64,000 bases of DNA from Streptomyces sp. NBC_01754 (GTDB lineage: Bacteria > Actinomycetota > Actinomycetes > Streptomycetales > Streptomycetaceae), in NCBI RefSeq assembly GCF_035918015.1, contig NZ_CP109132.1:6634001-6698000 (forward strand), read 5' to 3'. Both the position numbers and the translations under genes were made by a program. Below the pieces are notes generated by a model that saw only the letters and a program-made list of their open reading frames with translations, ran no database searches and was not told the DNA's origin. Of the stretch, positions 16,899 through 25,645 are shown one piece after another. Within the stretch, counting starts at the first letter, position 1. Every line of letters starts with the position of its first letter.

Positions 16899-17671
16899 CG
16901 GCGGGCCTCCGGTCTCACATGCTCGCCGTGCCCGAGCCGGTGCACCGACACCTCCGGGGCCAGCCGCGCCGCCTGCCGGACGAACTCGTCCCCGGGGGAG
17001 TGGAACTCGTGCGGCCGGACCCCGTCCATCCCGATCGGCCAGTACGTCCCGTAGTGCACCGGGATCGCGGAGCACGGCGTCAGCAGGGCCAGCGCGTGCG
17101 CGGCCCGGGCCGCGTCCAGATGGTGGTGGCCCAGGTAGGGGCCCCAGCCGCCGACCGGCAGGAGCGCCACGTCGACCGGCCCCACCTCCTCGGCCATGGC
17201 CTCGAACAGCCCGGTGTCCCCGGCGAAGTACGTCCGGGCCTCGCCCTCGACCACGTACCCCAGCGCGGGCACCCGGTGCGGGCCGACCGGCAGCCGGCGG
17301 CCGTCGTGGAGGGCAGGCACGGCGCGGACCAGCACCTCGCCGACCCGCACCGTGTCACCCGGGACGACCTCGGTGATCCGCAGCCCGCGCACCCGGCGCA
17401 GCATACGCAGGCCCGGTACGGCCGCGACCGCGCCCCGGGGCACGACCAGCAGGCTGCCCGGGGCCAGGCGGGTCAGCGAGGGCAGATGCAGATGGTCGGA
17501 GTGCAGATGGGAGATCAGGACGGCGTCGGCGACCGCGGCCCCGGGCGGCGGTACCTCGCCGCGGCGGCGGCGCAGATGGGCCAGGCGCCGGGCGAAGAGC
17601 GGATCGGTGAGCAGACGGACACCGGAGTCCTCGATCGTGCACGTGGCATGACCCCACCAGGTGACCTCCAC
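16895..17671 (-). CDS. MBL-fold metal-dependent hydrolase (UlaG-like)
   Basis: 258-residue metallo-beta-lactamase-fold hydrolase beginning EVTWWGHATC. The zinc motif is SHLHSDHLH, with the histidine in PALHDGR, the aspartate in YFAGDTGLF and the late histidine in AIPVHYGTYWP. The GTG at 17671 is 7 bases after GGAGG; GTG 17674 is equally in frame. It is the first gene of an MBL-DedA operon. With the NAPE-PLD-like gene just downstream in the convergent direction, the area suggests lipid-phosphate work at the membrane, which is inference. Confidence 0.85.
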   Translation of the reverse strand: MEVTWWGHATCTIEDSGVRLLTDPLFARRLAHLRRRRGEVPPPGAAVADAVLISHLHSDHLHLPSLTRLAPGSLLVVPRGAVAAVPGLRMLRRVRGLRITEVVPGDTVRVGEVLVRAVPALHDGRRLPVGPHRVPALGYVVEGEARTYFAGDTGLFEAMAEEVGPVDVALLPVGGWGPYLGHHHLDAARAAHALALLTPCSAIPVHYGTYWPIGMDGVRPHEFHSPGDEFVRQAARLAPEVSVHRLGHGEHVRPEARR

Positions 17672-17914
17672 CACGCCGCCTCCTCGTCGAGCCGCTTCTC
17701 GCGCACCGCTCCGGCGCACCGGTACGAGCGTAGGCGCTCGGCCGGACACTCACGCCGGTGCGCCCCCGCGCGCCTGACGCGCTCCTTCACGCCCACTGCG
17801 GCACGCGTTCGCGCTGCTACGGAGCGCAATGCCCGGGGTAAGGTCGAACGCGGCGTCCCCCGCGCGGGGGACGCACGGATCCGGCCCAGGGGGGACGTCA
17901 TCGGCGACGTACGG

Positions 17915-18304
17915 GTGGCGGCCATCGCCAGCCTCACACCACTCGAGGAGCTCGACGGCGACCCGTTCCTCGTCGACACCCGCGGCCAGCACGCCATGTG
18001 CGCCCGGTGGGCCGCCGACCACGGCTATGTCGTCACCCGGCAGCTCCGCCTCTACGGACTGCGCGCGGACCACCACGCCCTGTGGTCGGACGTCGAGAGC
18101 GGACAGGTCGAGCTGTTCGTGGCCCCCAACGACCGGGTGCTCGCCCGGGCCGTCGTCTCGGCGGGGGACTTCACCGCCGAGTGCGAGCGGCGCGGGGTGC
18201 GTCTGGAGTTCGCGGGTCTGGAGGAACCCGAGTACACGGCCGGCACCAAGGCGCACGTCCATCGCAGGCTCTCCATGCCCACCGCCGGATACGACGGCTG
18301 CTGA
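17915..18304 (+). CDS. Small serine-recombinase-like protein without catalytic serine
   Basis: About 129 residues (start uncertain; GTG 17915 is the best in-frame codon, with an A/G-rich site about 19 bases upstream). The order of features resembles the catalytic domain of serine resolvases: QHAMCARWAADHGYVV (normally after the active serine), LWSDVESGQVELFVAPNDRVLARAV (normally the arginine-bearing VVWxLDRLxRS helix), and FTAECERRGVRLEFAGLEEPEYT. The N-terminal ARxST strand with the nucleophile is absent. It stands alone in front of the holin-phosphodiesterase gene. A streptomycete regulator or relic with this fold is the best guess. Confidence 0.5.
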   Translation: MAAIASLTPLEELDGDPFLVDTRGQHAMCARWAADHGYVVTRQLRLYGLRADHHALWSDVESGQVELFVAPNDRVLARAVVSAGDFTAECERRGVRLEFAGLEEPEYTAGTKAHVHRRLSMPTAGYDGC

Positions 18305-18387
18305 CCCGCGACCGGGCCACCGGCCGGCTGTGAAAGGCTGGACCTGGGCTCTTGACGGCACAGGGCCCGGACGTGAGGTGGAACGGC

Positions 18388-20610
18388 GTGGATGACGGGC
18401 GATGGCGTACGGCGGGAAAGGCCCTCATGCGCGTGATCGCGGTCTGGGCCGTCTCCACGCTGACCATGCTGGTGCTCGCCTGGATCCTCCCCGACTTCCA
18501 GCTCCAGTCCGCCGACGGCGACAGCGTCACCCGGACCGCCTTCACCGCGGCCTGGGGCGCGGGGGCCTTCGGTCTGCTCTCCGCACTGGTGTGGCCCGTA
18601 CTGGTCCGGGCGCTGCTCATCGTGCCCGCCCTGGTGCTGGGCACCCTCGTCTTCTTCCTCAACGGATCGCTGCTCTGGGTGGCCCTGCGGCTCATCCCGG
18701 ACGGCCGGGGCGACGCCAACCCGGAGACCGCGGTCGTCGTGGCCGCCGTGATGTCGGCCGTCGCCTCCGCCGTCTCCACCGCTCTCGCCGTGCGCGACGA
18801 CGACGCCCACTGGCGCAGGCTCTCCCGGCTCGCCGACCGCCGCCGACGGCGCAGCAGCACGTCCGACGGGCGGGACTGCCCACCGGGCATCGTGTTCGTC
18901 CAGCTCGACGGGGTCGGCCACGACGTGCTCCGCCGGGCCGCCGCCGACGGGCTCATGCCGACGGTGGCCGGCCGGATCGCGGACGAGGCCGGCCACCGGC
19001 TGGCCCCGTGGACCACCGACTGGTCCAGCCAGACCGGCGCCAGCCAGCTCGCCCTCCTGCACGGCAGCAACTTCGACGTCCCCGCCTTCCGCTGGTACGA
19101 GAAGGAGACCGGCACCGTCATGGTCTCCAGCAGACCGGCCAGCGCCCTGGAGATGCAGCGCAGGGCCATCGCCCGGACCGGCGACGGCGGACTGCTCGCC
19201 GTCGACGGGGCGAGCCGGGGCAATCTCTTCAGCGGCGGCGCCGGGCAGCTCGCCCTCGTCCTGTCCATGGCGGCCAGGCTGGGCAAGGGGCGCCGGTCCC
19301 GCGCCGGCTACTTCGCGTACTTCTCCGACCCGGCCAACGCCGTGCGCACCGCGCTGTCCTTCACGGCCGAGGTGGCCCGCGAGATCGGGCAGTCCACCCG
19401 GGCGCGGCTGCGGAAGGACGCACCGCGCGTCAAACGGGGCGGCCTCTACCCCTTCATCCGGGCGTTCGCGACGGTCCTCGAGCGCGATGTCGTCGTCGCC
19501 GCCGTCATCGGCGACATGTTCGCCGGACGCACCACCGTCTACGCCGACCTGGTCGCGTACGACGAGGTCGCCCACCACTCCGGGCCGCACAGCAGGGACG
19601 CCGAGAAGGTCCTCAAGCGCCTCGACCGCTCCCTCGGCCTCCTCACGAGGGCCGCCGAGCACGCCCCGCGCACCTACCGGATCGTGCTGATCTCCGACCA
19701 CGGCCAGAGCCTCGGGGAGACCTTCGCCGGCAAGTACGGCCTCACGCTCAAGAACCTCGTGCGGGCCGGCTGCGGGCTGCCCGTGCCACGCCGCGCGCAG
19801 CGCACCCGCAGTGCCTCCGAGGCACGGGACGCCGTGCGCATCGCCCTGCACCGGCCGGTCGGTGAGCAGGAGTCGGAGGAGCCGGCCGCCCCCTCCGATC
19901 CCGTGGTGCTGGCCTCGGGCAATCTCGGGCTGCTCTCCTTCCCGGACATCGGGGGGCGGGCCTCGCGCGAGGAGATCGACCGCCGCCACCCCGCGCTGCT
20001 CGGCACGCTCGCCAACCACCCCGGGATCGGGTTCCTGCTCGTGCGGAGCGAGGAGCACGGCTCGGTGGTGCTCGGGCGCGGAGGGGTGGAGGTACCGGTG
20101 ACGGAGCTGGTGGACGAGGAGGGGCCGCTCGCCGGATACGGCACGGGAGCCGCCGCGGCGGTGCGGCGTACCGACTCCTTCCCGCACGTCGCCGACGTCA
20201 TGATCAACTCGATGTACGACCCCGCAACCGGCGAGGTCCACGCCTTCGAGGAGCAGATCGGCTCCCACGGCGGGCTCGGCGGCGAACAGTCCCGGCCGTT
20301 CCTGCTGTGGCCGCGCACGCTCACCGACCCGCTGGAGGTCCTCGCGGCGGAAGGGAGCGGCCCGGTCACCGAGATGGTGGGGGCGGAGGCGGTGCACCGG
20401 GTGCTGGCGCACTGGGTCAGGGAGCTCTCCGGCCCTCAGGTGCCGTTGCGGGCCGAGGGCCTCGTCGCCGGTGTACGGGAGGAAGAGGCGCCTTCCCCCT
20501 CCTCCGCGACCGGCGCCCCACAACCGCGTGCGGACCTGCTGCCCGGCGAGGACGCGGCGGCCCCGGCGGTCCCGGACGCCGACGACCCCGTACCGGGCGC
20601 GCGCGGCTGA
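18388..20610 (+). CDS. Phage-holin-like membrane domain fused to alkaline-phosphatase-superfamily domain
   Basis: 740 residues. Residues 1-140 carry four membrane helices of the holin_4_2 (PF04020) type. After a basic linker the rest is a type I phosphodiesterase/nucleotide pyrophosphatase domain of the alkaline phosphatase superfamily. Metal sites are seen in VFVQLDGVGHDVL, the nucleophile region DWSSQTGASQ, VAYDEVAHHSGPHS, LISDHGQS and the late GSHGGLGG. The GTG at 18388 has GAGGTGG 6 bases upstream; TTG 18352 is less likely. The catalytic domain should be tethered at the membrane. Candidate substrates are lipid- or polymer-linked phosphodiesters. The last 60 residues are an acidic, Pro/Ala-rich tail. 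Confidence 0.85.
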   Translation: MDDGRWRTAGKALMRVIAVWAVSTLTMLVLAWILPDFQLQSADGDSVTRTAFTAAWGAGAFGLLSALVWPVLVRALLIVPALVLGTLVFFLNGSLLWVALRLIPDGRGDANPETAVVVAAVMSAVASAVSTALAVRDDDAHWRRLSRLADRRRRRSSTSDGRDCPPGIVFVQLDGVGHDVLRRAAADGLMPTVAGRIADEAGHRLAPWTTDWSSQTGASQLALLHGSNFDVPAFRWYEKETGTVMVSSRPASALEMQRRAIARTGDGGLLAVDGASRGNLFSGGAGQLALVLSMAARLGKGRRSRAGYFAYFSDPANAVRTALSFTAEVAREIGQSTRARLRKDAPRVKRGGLYPFIRAFATVLERDVVVAAVIGDMFAGRTTVYADLVAYDEVAHHSGPHSRDAEKVLKRLDRSLGLLTRAAEHAPRTYRIVLISDHGQSLGETFAGKYGLTLKNLVRAGCGLPVPRRAQRTRSASEARDAVRIALHRPVGEQESEEPAAPSDPVVLASGNLGLLSFPDIGGRASREEIDRRHPALLGTLANHPGIGFLLVRSEEHGSVVLGRGGVEVPVTELVDEEGPLAGYGTGAAAAVRRTDSFPHVADVMINSMYDPATGEVHAFEEQIGSHGGLGGEQSRPFLLWPRTLTDPLEVLAAEGSGPVTEMVGAEAVHRVLAHWVRELSGPQVPLRAEGLVAGVREEEAPSPSSATGAPQPRADLLPGEDAAAPAVPDADDPVPGARG

Positions 20611-20622
20611 ACCGCCGCGTGC

Positions 20623-21675
20623 TCAGGTGGAGGCGCGCTTCACCAGGGTCGGAGGGAAGACCGCCGACGGCACGGGTCCGCCGGGTCCGCCGATCTGCTG
20701 GAGGAGGCGCCGGGCCATCTCCGCGGCCATCTCCTCCACCGGCTGCCGCACGGTGGTCAGCGGCGGATCGCAGGCGAGCGCCGCGCTGCTGTCGTCGAAG
20801 CCCACCACCGCCACATCGGAGGGCACCTCCTTGCCGGCGCGCAGCAGCACGGGCAGGGCGCCCAGCGCCATCAGGTCCGAGGCGATGAACACAGCGTCCA
20901 GGTCCGGGCGTTCGCCCAGCAGGCGCCGCATCGCCGATGCTCCTCCCGCATGGGTGAAGTCGCTCTCGGCGATCGCCACGTCCTCGATACCGTGCCGTTC
21001 CAGGGCGTCCAGGAAACCGGCCAGCCGCGCCTGCCCCGCGGGCATGTCCTGCGGCCCGGCCACCGTCCCGATGACGCGCCGTCCCAGCGACGCCAGATGG
21101 TCGGCGGCGAGCTGCGCACCCGCCCGCTGGTCGGTCTCGACATAGGTGAGCGGGGACGGCCGCGAGGGCCGGCCGGCCAGTACGGCGGGCAGCCGGGTGT
21201 CGTGGACGAGACCGGGCAGCGGGTCCTCGGCGTGGGAGGAGATCAGCACCACGCCGTCGACGTGGCCCTGGCGGAGGTAGGACAGCAACTGGTTGCGGGA
21301 GCCCTCGTCGTCGGCCAGCATCAGCACCATCTGGATACCGGCCGGGCGCAGCACCTCCAGCAGGCCGCCGACCACCCGGCCGAAATACGGGTCGGAGAAC
21401 ATCCGGCCGACGAACGGCTCGGAGACCGGGCGGCGTTCGCGTTCGGAGACCACCACGGCGATCGAGTCGGTCCGCCGGGTCACCAGCGACCGCGCCGCAC
21501 GGTTGGGTACGTATCCCGTGGTGACCACCGCCTCCTCCACCACCCGCCGCAGGGCCGGGTCCACCGTGGTCGCTCCGTTGATCACCCGGGACACCGTCGC
21601 CCGCGACACACCCGCGACGGCGGCCACGTCCTCCAGGGTCGCGGGGCGCACGGGGGGCGAGATGTCGGCAGTCAT
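20623..21675 (-). CDS. LacI-family transcriptional regulator
   Basis: 350 residues: N-terminal LacI helix-turn-helix (LEDVAAVAGVSRATVSRVINGATTVDPALR, hinge YVPNRAARSL) followed by a periplasmic-binding-protein-like sugar domain with the GFDDSSAALACDPPLTTVRQP ending. The start is the ATG at 21675 behind a TATAAAGG sequence. It converges on the phosphodiesterase gene with only 12 bp between stops. The nearby palindromes at 23381 and 23493 have the AGCGCT centre typical of streptomycete LacI operators, so it may control the DUF1996 gene. Confidence 0.92.
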   Translation of the reverse strand: MTADISPPVRPATLEDVAAVAGVSRATVSRVINGATTVDPALRRVVEEAVVTTGYVPNRAARSLVTRRTDSIAVVVSERERRPVSEPFVGRMFSDPYFGRVVGGLLEVLRPAGIQMVLMLADDEGSRNQLLSYLRQGHVDGVVLISSHAEDPLPGLVHDTRLPAVLAGRPSRPSPLTYVETDQRAGAQLAADHLASLGRRVIGTVAGPQDMPAGQARLAGFLDALERHGIEDVAIAESDFTHAGGASAMRRLLGERPDLDAVFIASDLMALGALPVLLRAGKEVPSDVAVVGFDDSSAALACDPPLTTVRQPVEEMAAEMARRLLQQIGGPGGPVPSAVFPPTLVKRAST

Positions 21676-21725
21676 GCAGCCTTTATACCGGCTGGTCGGA
21701 CGGGCGTGCGAAGGGTTGCGGCACG

Positions 21726-22319
21726 TCAGCCCTGTGCTCCCGGGAGTTCCGCCAGTTCGGCCAGCTGGTCCTCGCGCGCGGCGACGAGGGCAGTGGCGCG
21801 CTCCTTCGCCTCGGCCGAGCTGCCCGCCGTGGTCTGGGACCGCGAGACCCGCGCGGACTGCCGGAGATGGTCCCCGATCTCCGTCACCAGCAGCCGGTCG
21901 AACGCGGCGCCCTCGGCCGCGCGGGCCCGTTCGAGGTCCCGGGCGGTCACCATGCCCGGCATCTCGTGCCCTTCGTGTACGTCGGTGTCCGGGAGCCCCA
22001 TCCGCCCGCGCAGCCCGCGCAGAGCGGCCAGTTCGGCCTCCTGGGCGGTTCGCAGACGCGCGGAGAAGGACCGCAGCACCGGGTCGGACGCCTTCCGGGC
22101 CGCGAGGTCCAGCAGGGCCACGGCCCCTTCGTCCATGGGGATCATCAGCTGGAGCCACCCGGTGTCGGTCGGGTCGGCGGAGGGGGCGGGGGCGGTAGTC
22201 GGCCGGGGCGGCGCGGTGGCCCCGGGGTCCGGGGCCGGTCCGGTGGAGCAGGCGGTCGTACCGGTGAGCAGGACCAGGCCGAGCAGGAGCGGCGCTACGG
22301 TGCGACGGGCGGTGTTCAT
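21726..22319 (-). CDS. DUF305 lipoprotein
   Basis: 197 residues with a lipoprotein-type signal (LLLGLVLLTGTTACSTG), a Pro/Thr-rich linker and a four-helix DUF305 domain containing WLQLMIPMDEGAVAL, the HEGHEMPGM segment and FDRLLVTEIGDHL. DUF305 proteins are ferritin-like exported helical bundles with Met/His-rich loops. They often lie near copper proteins, but no copper genes are here. It lies between the LacI gene and DUF1996 on the same strand. Confidence 0.82.
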   Translation of the reverse strand: MNTARRTVAPLLLGLVLLTGTTACSTGPAPDPGATAPPRPTTAPAPSADPTDTGWLQLMIPMDEGAVALLDLAARKASDPVLRSFSARLRTAQEAELAALRGLRGRMGLPDTDVHEGHEMPGMVTARDLERARAAEGAAFDRLLVTEIGDHLRQSARVSRSQTTAGSSAEAKERATALVAAREDQLAELAELPGAQG

Positions 22320-22401
22320 CGGTGTCCTCGGACGGGGCGTCCGCCCGGGGCAGGGCCCCGGGCGGACGCCGTTCGGGTGTGCGAAGGAAGCGGACGGGCC
22401 G

Positions 22402-23334
22402 TCAGGGCCGGCCGTCGGCACCGCACTTGACGATGGCGTTGATGCAGTCGCGCACCCGCTGCGCCATCTCCGCCTCCGGCCACACGTTGAAGAAGTCACC
22501 GTGCATCGTGTAGCCGGGACCGGACGCCAGCCTGAAGCGGGCCGGATCGCCGTTCACCGGGTAGCGCAGCACCTGGCGCAGCTTGGGGACCGCCACCGGG
22601 TGGGTCGAGGGGCAGGCTCCGTCCACCGGGTAGGCCATGTGGCTCTTGTGGTCGGCCGAGTCCAGATCCGTGCCGTTCCAGCACTGGGGGAAGTCCATGT
22701 AGGACTCCAGCATCGAGCCCTCGGGGCAGTGGACGAAGTCGTGGGACGGGTCGACCTCGCCGTGGTGCAGGCATGACCAGCGCGAGATGGTGTTGTCCTC
22801 CGGCCCGGTCGCCACGGCGTTGCCCGCGACGATCCGCAGACCGCGGGGGAGCGGCTGGATCGTCCGGATGACGTCGTCCCGGACGCCCTCTCCCAGGTAG
22901 TAGAAGGTGGTGCCGGTGGGCTCCACCTCCTTGTCACCGTCGTACAGGGTCGGAACCCAGTACGAGGAGAGGTCGGTCACCGGCGAACAGGTGGTGCCGC
23001 CCTGCTCCAGGGACGTCAGATCGGAGTGGGCGTCCGTGGAGTCGTTGCCGAAGAAGCTGTGCATGTGCGAGGCGCCGGGCAGGCCGGGGAAGATGATCGG
23101 GTCGTTGGGGCCCCGGTGGTTGTACGGGCACTCCGCGAGGAACTCGGCGACCCGCACCACGTCCGCCGCGGCTTCCGGCGCGTTCGCGGACGGGGCGGGG
23201 GCGGCGCTGCCGACGTTCGTCTGGAGGAAGGAGAGGGCGAGGGCGGCGGCTGCGAGCCCCGCGATTCTGTAGCGCCACGGCGGCAGGGCTCTGCGGCCGC
23301 GGCGTTCGGTCGTGCGTCGGTTTCGGAAGAGCAC
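22402..23334 (-). CDS. Secreted DUF1996 protein
   Basis: 310 residues starting at GTG 23334 (AGGAG upstream). A long basic N-region and hydrophobic stretch (IAGLAAAALALSFLQ, then VGSAAPAP) form a Sec signal. The mature part is a DUF1996 domain: ECPYNHRGPNDPIIFPG, HMHSFFGN, SYWVPTLYDG, DFPQCWNG, HMAYPVDGACPSTHPVAVP. The domain is shared by fungal and streptomycete extracellular proteins and its function is not established; the conserved His/Asp pattern suggests an enzyme or metal site. It is controlled by paired LacI-type palindromes upstream. Confidence 0.88.
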   Translation of the reverse strand: MLFRNRRTTERRGRRALPPWRYRIAGLAAAALALSFLQTNVGSAAPAPSANAPEAAADVVRVAEFLAECPYNHRGPNDPIIFPGLPGASHMHSFFGNDSTDAHSDLTSLEQGGTTCSPVTDLSSYWVPTLYDGDKEVEPTGTTFYYLGEGVRDDVIRTIQPLPRGLRIVAGNAVATGPEDNTISRWSCLHHGEVDPSHDFVHCPEGSMLESYMDFPQCWNGTDLDSADHKSHMAYPVDGACPSTHPVAVPKLRQVLRYPVNGDPARFRLASGPGYTMHGDFFNVWPEAEMAQRVRDCINAIVKCGADGRP

Positions 23335-23380
23335 GGCACTCCTGTCTGAGGAAGTGGGGTTCCTGATCGGACCGATGGTT

Positions 23381-23396
23381 GAGAGAGCGCTCTCTC
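23381..23396. promoter_or_regulatory. LacI-type operator 1
   Basis: Perfect 16-bp palindrome GAGAGAGCGCTCTCTC, 47 bp upstream of the DUF1996 start. The central CG step and AGCGCT core are the hallmark of streptomycete sugar-responsive LacI regulators. Confidence 0.75.
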
Positions 23397-23492
23397 GTGT
23401 GAACGTAGAAGTGTGGCGCAGGCATGTCAATAAGATGAACGGCCTCTTCATCTGCCTGCTTGTTCATGGGAGTTGGGGCGAGGATGGGTCGG

Positions 23493-23504
23493 GAGAGCGC
23501 TCTC
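23493..23504. promoter_or_regulatory. LacI-type operator 2
   Basis: Palindrome GAGAGCGCTCTC with the same core, its centre exactly 110 bp from operator 1. Paired, in-phase sites fit looping by a LacI tetramer. Confidence 0.65.
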
Positions 23505-23516
23505 TCCTTTAGGCGG

Positions 23517-23893
23517 GCAGGTAGGTGGGCAGGTAGGTGGGCGATGCGGGGCGAAAGACGTTGTCAGGTCAGCGGCTGAGCCGCGACCCGCGGTGCCGAG
23601 CCGCTGAGGGGTGCCGATCCGTGCGGCGCGGGGCCGGGTGGGGCGGGCGGGTCGTGTCGGGCGGACTCGGCCGAAGCGGGGGCCGGTGCGGCTCCGCGGA
23701 CGGTGTCGTCTCGGCCGGCGACGCCCTCCGGGTGCGGCGCGCATCACCTCCCGCGTCGAGGGGTGCCTTGGATTTGTCGAGGGAGTGGCGTTCTTATGCC
23801 CGATATTGCATAGTGAGTGATCGGTCATGCCTCGCTATCAGCGGGTCACGGAGTGGTGACCGGCCGCGGATGCCGGACCAGGGGTGAGAGGCG
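23517..23893. other. Intergenic region with a short tandem repeat
   Basis: Two perfect copies of the 12-mer GCAGGTAGGTGG lie at 23517-23528 and 23529-23540. The rest holds no gene I can support. An A/T-richer patch at about 23800-23830 (around ATATTGCATAGTG) may carry the promoter of the MreB-like gene. Confidence 0.5.
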
Positions 23894-24760
23894 ATGCGTT
23901 CTTTGCGCGGTGGGCGGCGGCACGGCCGGCCCATACCCCGGGGAGACGGTGCGTTCGGCGGCGGGGACCGTGGCCCCGGTGTCCCCCGGCCCTCCGGTGC
24001 CCTGCGAGGACTCGCCGTCGACCTGGGCAGCTCCGCGGCCCGCGCCTGGGTTCCGGGGCGTGGGCTCGTCGCCTGCTCGGTGTGGGACGACGGCCCCGGC
24101 CGGCCCGTCCGGCGCGGCCGTATCGTCGATCCCGACCTGTGCGGCCGGCTGCTCGCCCGCCTCGCGGACACGGCCCTGGGCCCCGACCGGCACGACAGTG
24201 TGATCGTCCTCAGCCACCCGGTGCTGGCCGGCCCCGAACACCGCGGCCGGGCGAAGGACCTCCTGTCCGCCCTCGGCCCCTCCGAGGCCCTGGTCCTCAG
24301 CAGTGCCAGGGCCGTCGCGGCCTGTGCCGGCGGACCGGACAGCGGACCGCTGCTGGTGGTCGACATGGGCGCCGAGCTGACGGAGGTCACCCTGCTCGTG
24401 GACGGAAGGGTCGCCGACGCCCGCCAGGCCGAGACGGGGCTGAGCGATCTCAGCGACGTGGAACCCGGATCACTGCCGATCCACCTGGCCGGCGACGTGA
24501 CGGATATGATCGGGTCCATGTGGCGGCAGGACATACACGGTGCGGTGCGCGGTGCGTTGCGCAGGGGCCCCGTACTCACCGGTGGCGGGGCCCTGCGTTC
24601 CGACGTCATCCACCGGATCGCCATGCGCCTCGGCACCCCGGTACGCCTTGCCGGTGACCCCTCGACCGCTGTCGTACGGGGCGCCGGTCTCCTTCTCGGC
24701 TCCATGCTGCGTCACGCCGGTACCGGTACGGTGGCCGTTCTCCCGGGCCGACTGAGGTGA
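23894..24760 (+). CDS. Short MreB/Mbl-like actin-fold protein
   Basis: 288 residues, shorter than MreB (about 340). After a Gly/Arg-rich leader it shows the actin-family phosphate-1 motif GLAVDLGSSAARAWV, the connect segment VLSSARAVAACAGG, phosphate-2 LLVVDMGAELTEVTLLV and the adenosine motif VLTGGGALR. A C-terminal amphipathic end follows. Subdomain regions are reduced, so filament formation is uncertain. S. coelicolor is reported to have such a third, short MreB homologue besides MreB and Mbl. It overlaps the next gene by GTGA and lies just upstream of secDF. Confidence 0.75.
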   Translation: MRSLRGGRRHGRPIPRGDGAFGGGDRGPGVPRPSGALRGLAVDLGSSAARAWVPGRGLVACSVWDDGPGRPVRRGRIVDPDLCGRLLARLADTALGPDRHDSVIVLSHPVLAGPEHRGRAKDLLSALGPSEALVLSSARAVAACAGGPDSGPLLVVDMGAELTEVTLLVDGRVADARQAETGLSDLSDVEPGSLPIHLAGDVTDMIGSMWRQDIHGAVRGALRRGPVLTGGGALRSDVIHRIAMRLGTPVRLAGDPSTAVVRGAGLLLGSMLRHAGTGTVAVLPGRLR

Positions 24761-25608
24761 GCCCCCTCCCGGGGGCGCCCCGGGGGAACACGCACCCACG
24801 GGGCCGGCCGGCCACACCGGCGCAACGGACGCGGCACGCCCTCGCCGCACTCCTCCTGGCCGTCCTCACCCTCGTCGGCGGAGCGCCCGCCGCCGGTGCC
24901 GTCCCTTCCGTGGACGGCCCCACCACCTCGGCGCCCACCGCCGGGTACGCCCCCGCCGCGCACGCCCCGGCCCGTGGCTCGGAGCGTGCCCTGCGGGCCG
25001 GCCACGCCCGTGACGTCCGGCCGGAGGACACGGACGGGAGCGCCGACGCGCCTCTGTCCGGGGCGGCGAAAGAGCCCTCCCCGGTCTGTGCGGGGCTGTC
25101 CGCGGTGTCCCCGCGGGCCCCTCGCGAGAGGCGCGGACCCCCGTCGGCGCCCGTCTCCCACGTCTTCGCCTCCCTCGTCCCCGCTGCCCCGGTCGCCGTC
25201 CTCCCGGTCCCCGGCACGGCCTCCGCCGCCCCGGTGGGCGCGGACACCGCGGCCGGCTCCGCCCGGTCACGGGCCGGGACCGTCGCATCCGCCTGCGCAT
25301 GGGACGAGGCGGCATCGGCGCCGTCCGGGTGGTGGACCGGCGTCCCCGGACCCGGGCCGCGTGTCGGAGCGGACCGGCAGCACGCCCCGCAGCCCGTCCC
25401 TCCGCCGGGACCGGGCGTCCTCGCGCCGCGCCCGTTCGCACTGCCCGTGGCGCCCGTCCTCAGGGGCGGAGCGTACGAGGCCGCTCTCTTCGTGCCCGGC
25501 CGGGTCCGGGCCGCGCTGCCCGGGATGCGGGGTCCGCCCGGGACGAAGGCCGGCCAGCCGGCCCCTCACCGGTCCTGTTCCACAGACCCGTCGTACCGCC
25601 TCCGCTGA
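24757..25608 (+). CDS. Secreted Ala/Pro-rich hypothetical protein
   Basis: 283 residues, start GTG overlapping the MreB-like stop. The N-terminus has a basic region and the hydrophobic core ALAALLLAVLTLVGGAPAAGA, a Sec signal. The mature protein is low-complexity (Ala, Pro, Gly, Arg, Ser) with two cysteines and no domain I recognise. The overlap argues that it is really expressed. Long antisense frames here are a base-composition effect. Function unknown; its position between an actin-like gene and secDF hints at the cell envelope. Confidence 0.55.
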   Translation: MSPLPGAPRGNTHPRGRPATPAQRTRHALAALLLAVLTLVGGAPAAGAVPSVDGPTTSAPTAGYAPAAHAPARGSERALRAGHARDVRPEDTDGSADAPLSGAAKEPSPVCAGLSAVSPRAPRERRGPPSAPVSHVFASLVPAAPVAVLPVPGTASAAPVGADTAAGSARSRAGTVASACAWDEAASAPSGWWTGVPGPGPRVGADRQHAPQPVPPPGPGVLAPRPFALPVAPVLRGGAYEAALFVPGRVRAALPGMRGPPGTKAGQPAPHRSCSTDPSYRLR

Positions 25609-25645
25609 GTGAGGGCGGTGGACGCCCCCCCCGGAGGATCTCCCC

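Noticed and set aside
24757..25608. Secreted Ala/Pro-rich frame as a mere shadow
   Set aside because: Kept as a gene rather than rejected because of its clear signal peptide and GTGA coupling to the MreB-like gene, but with reduced confidence.
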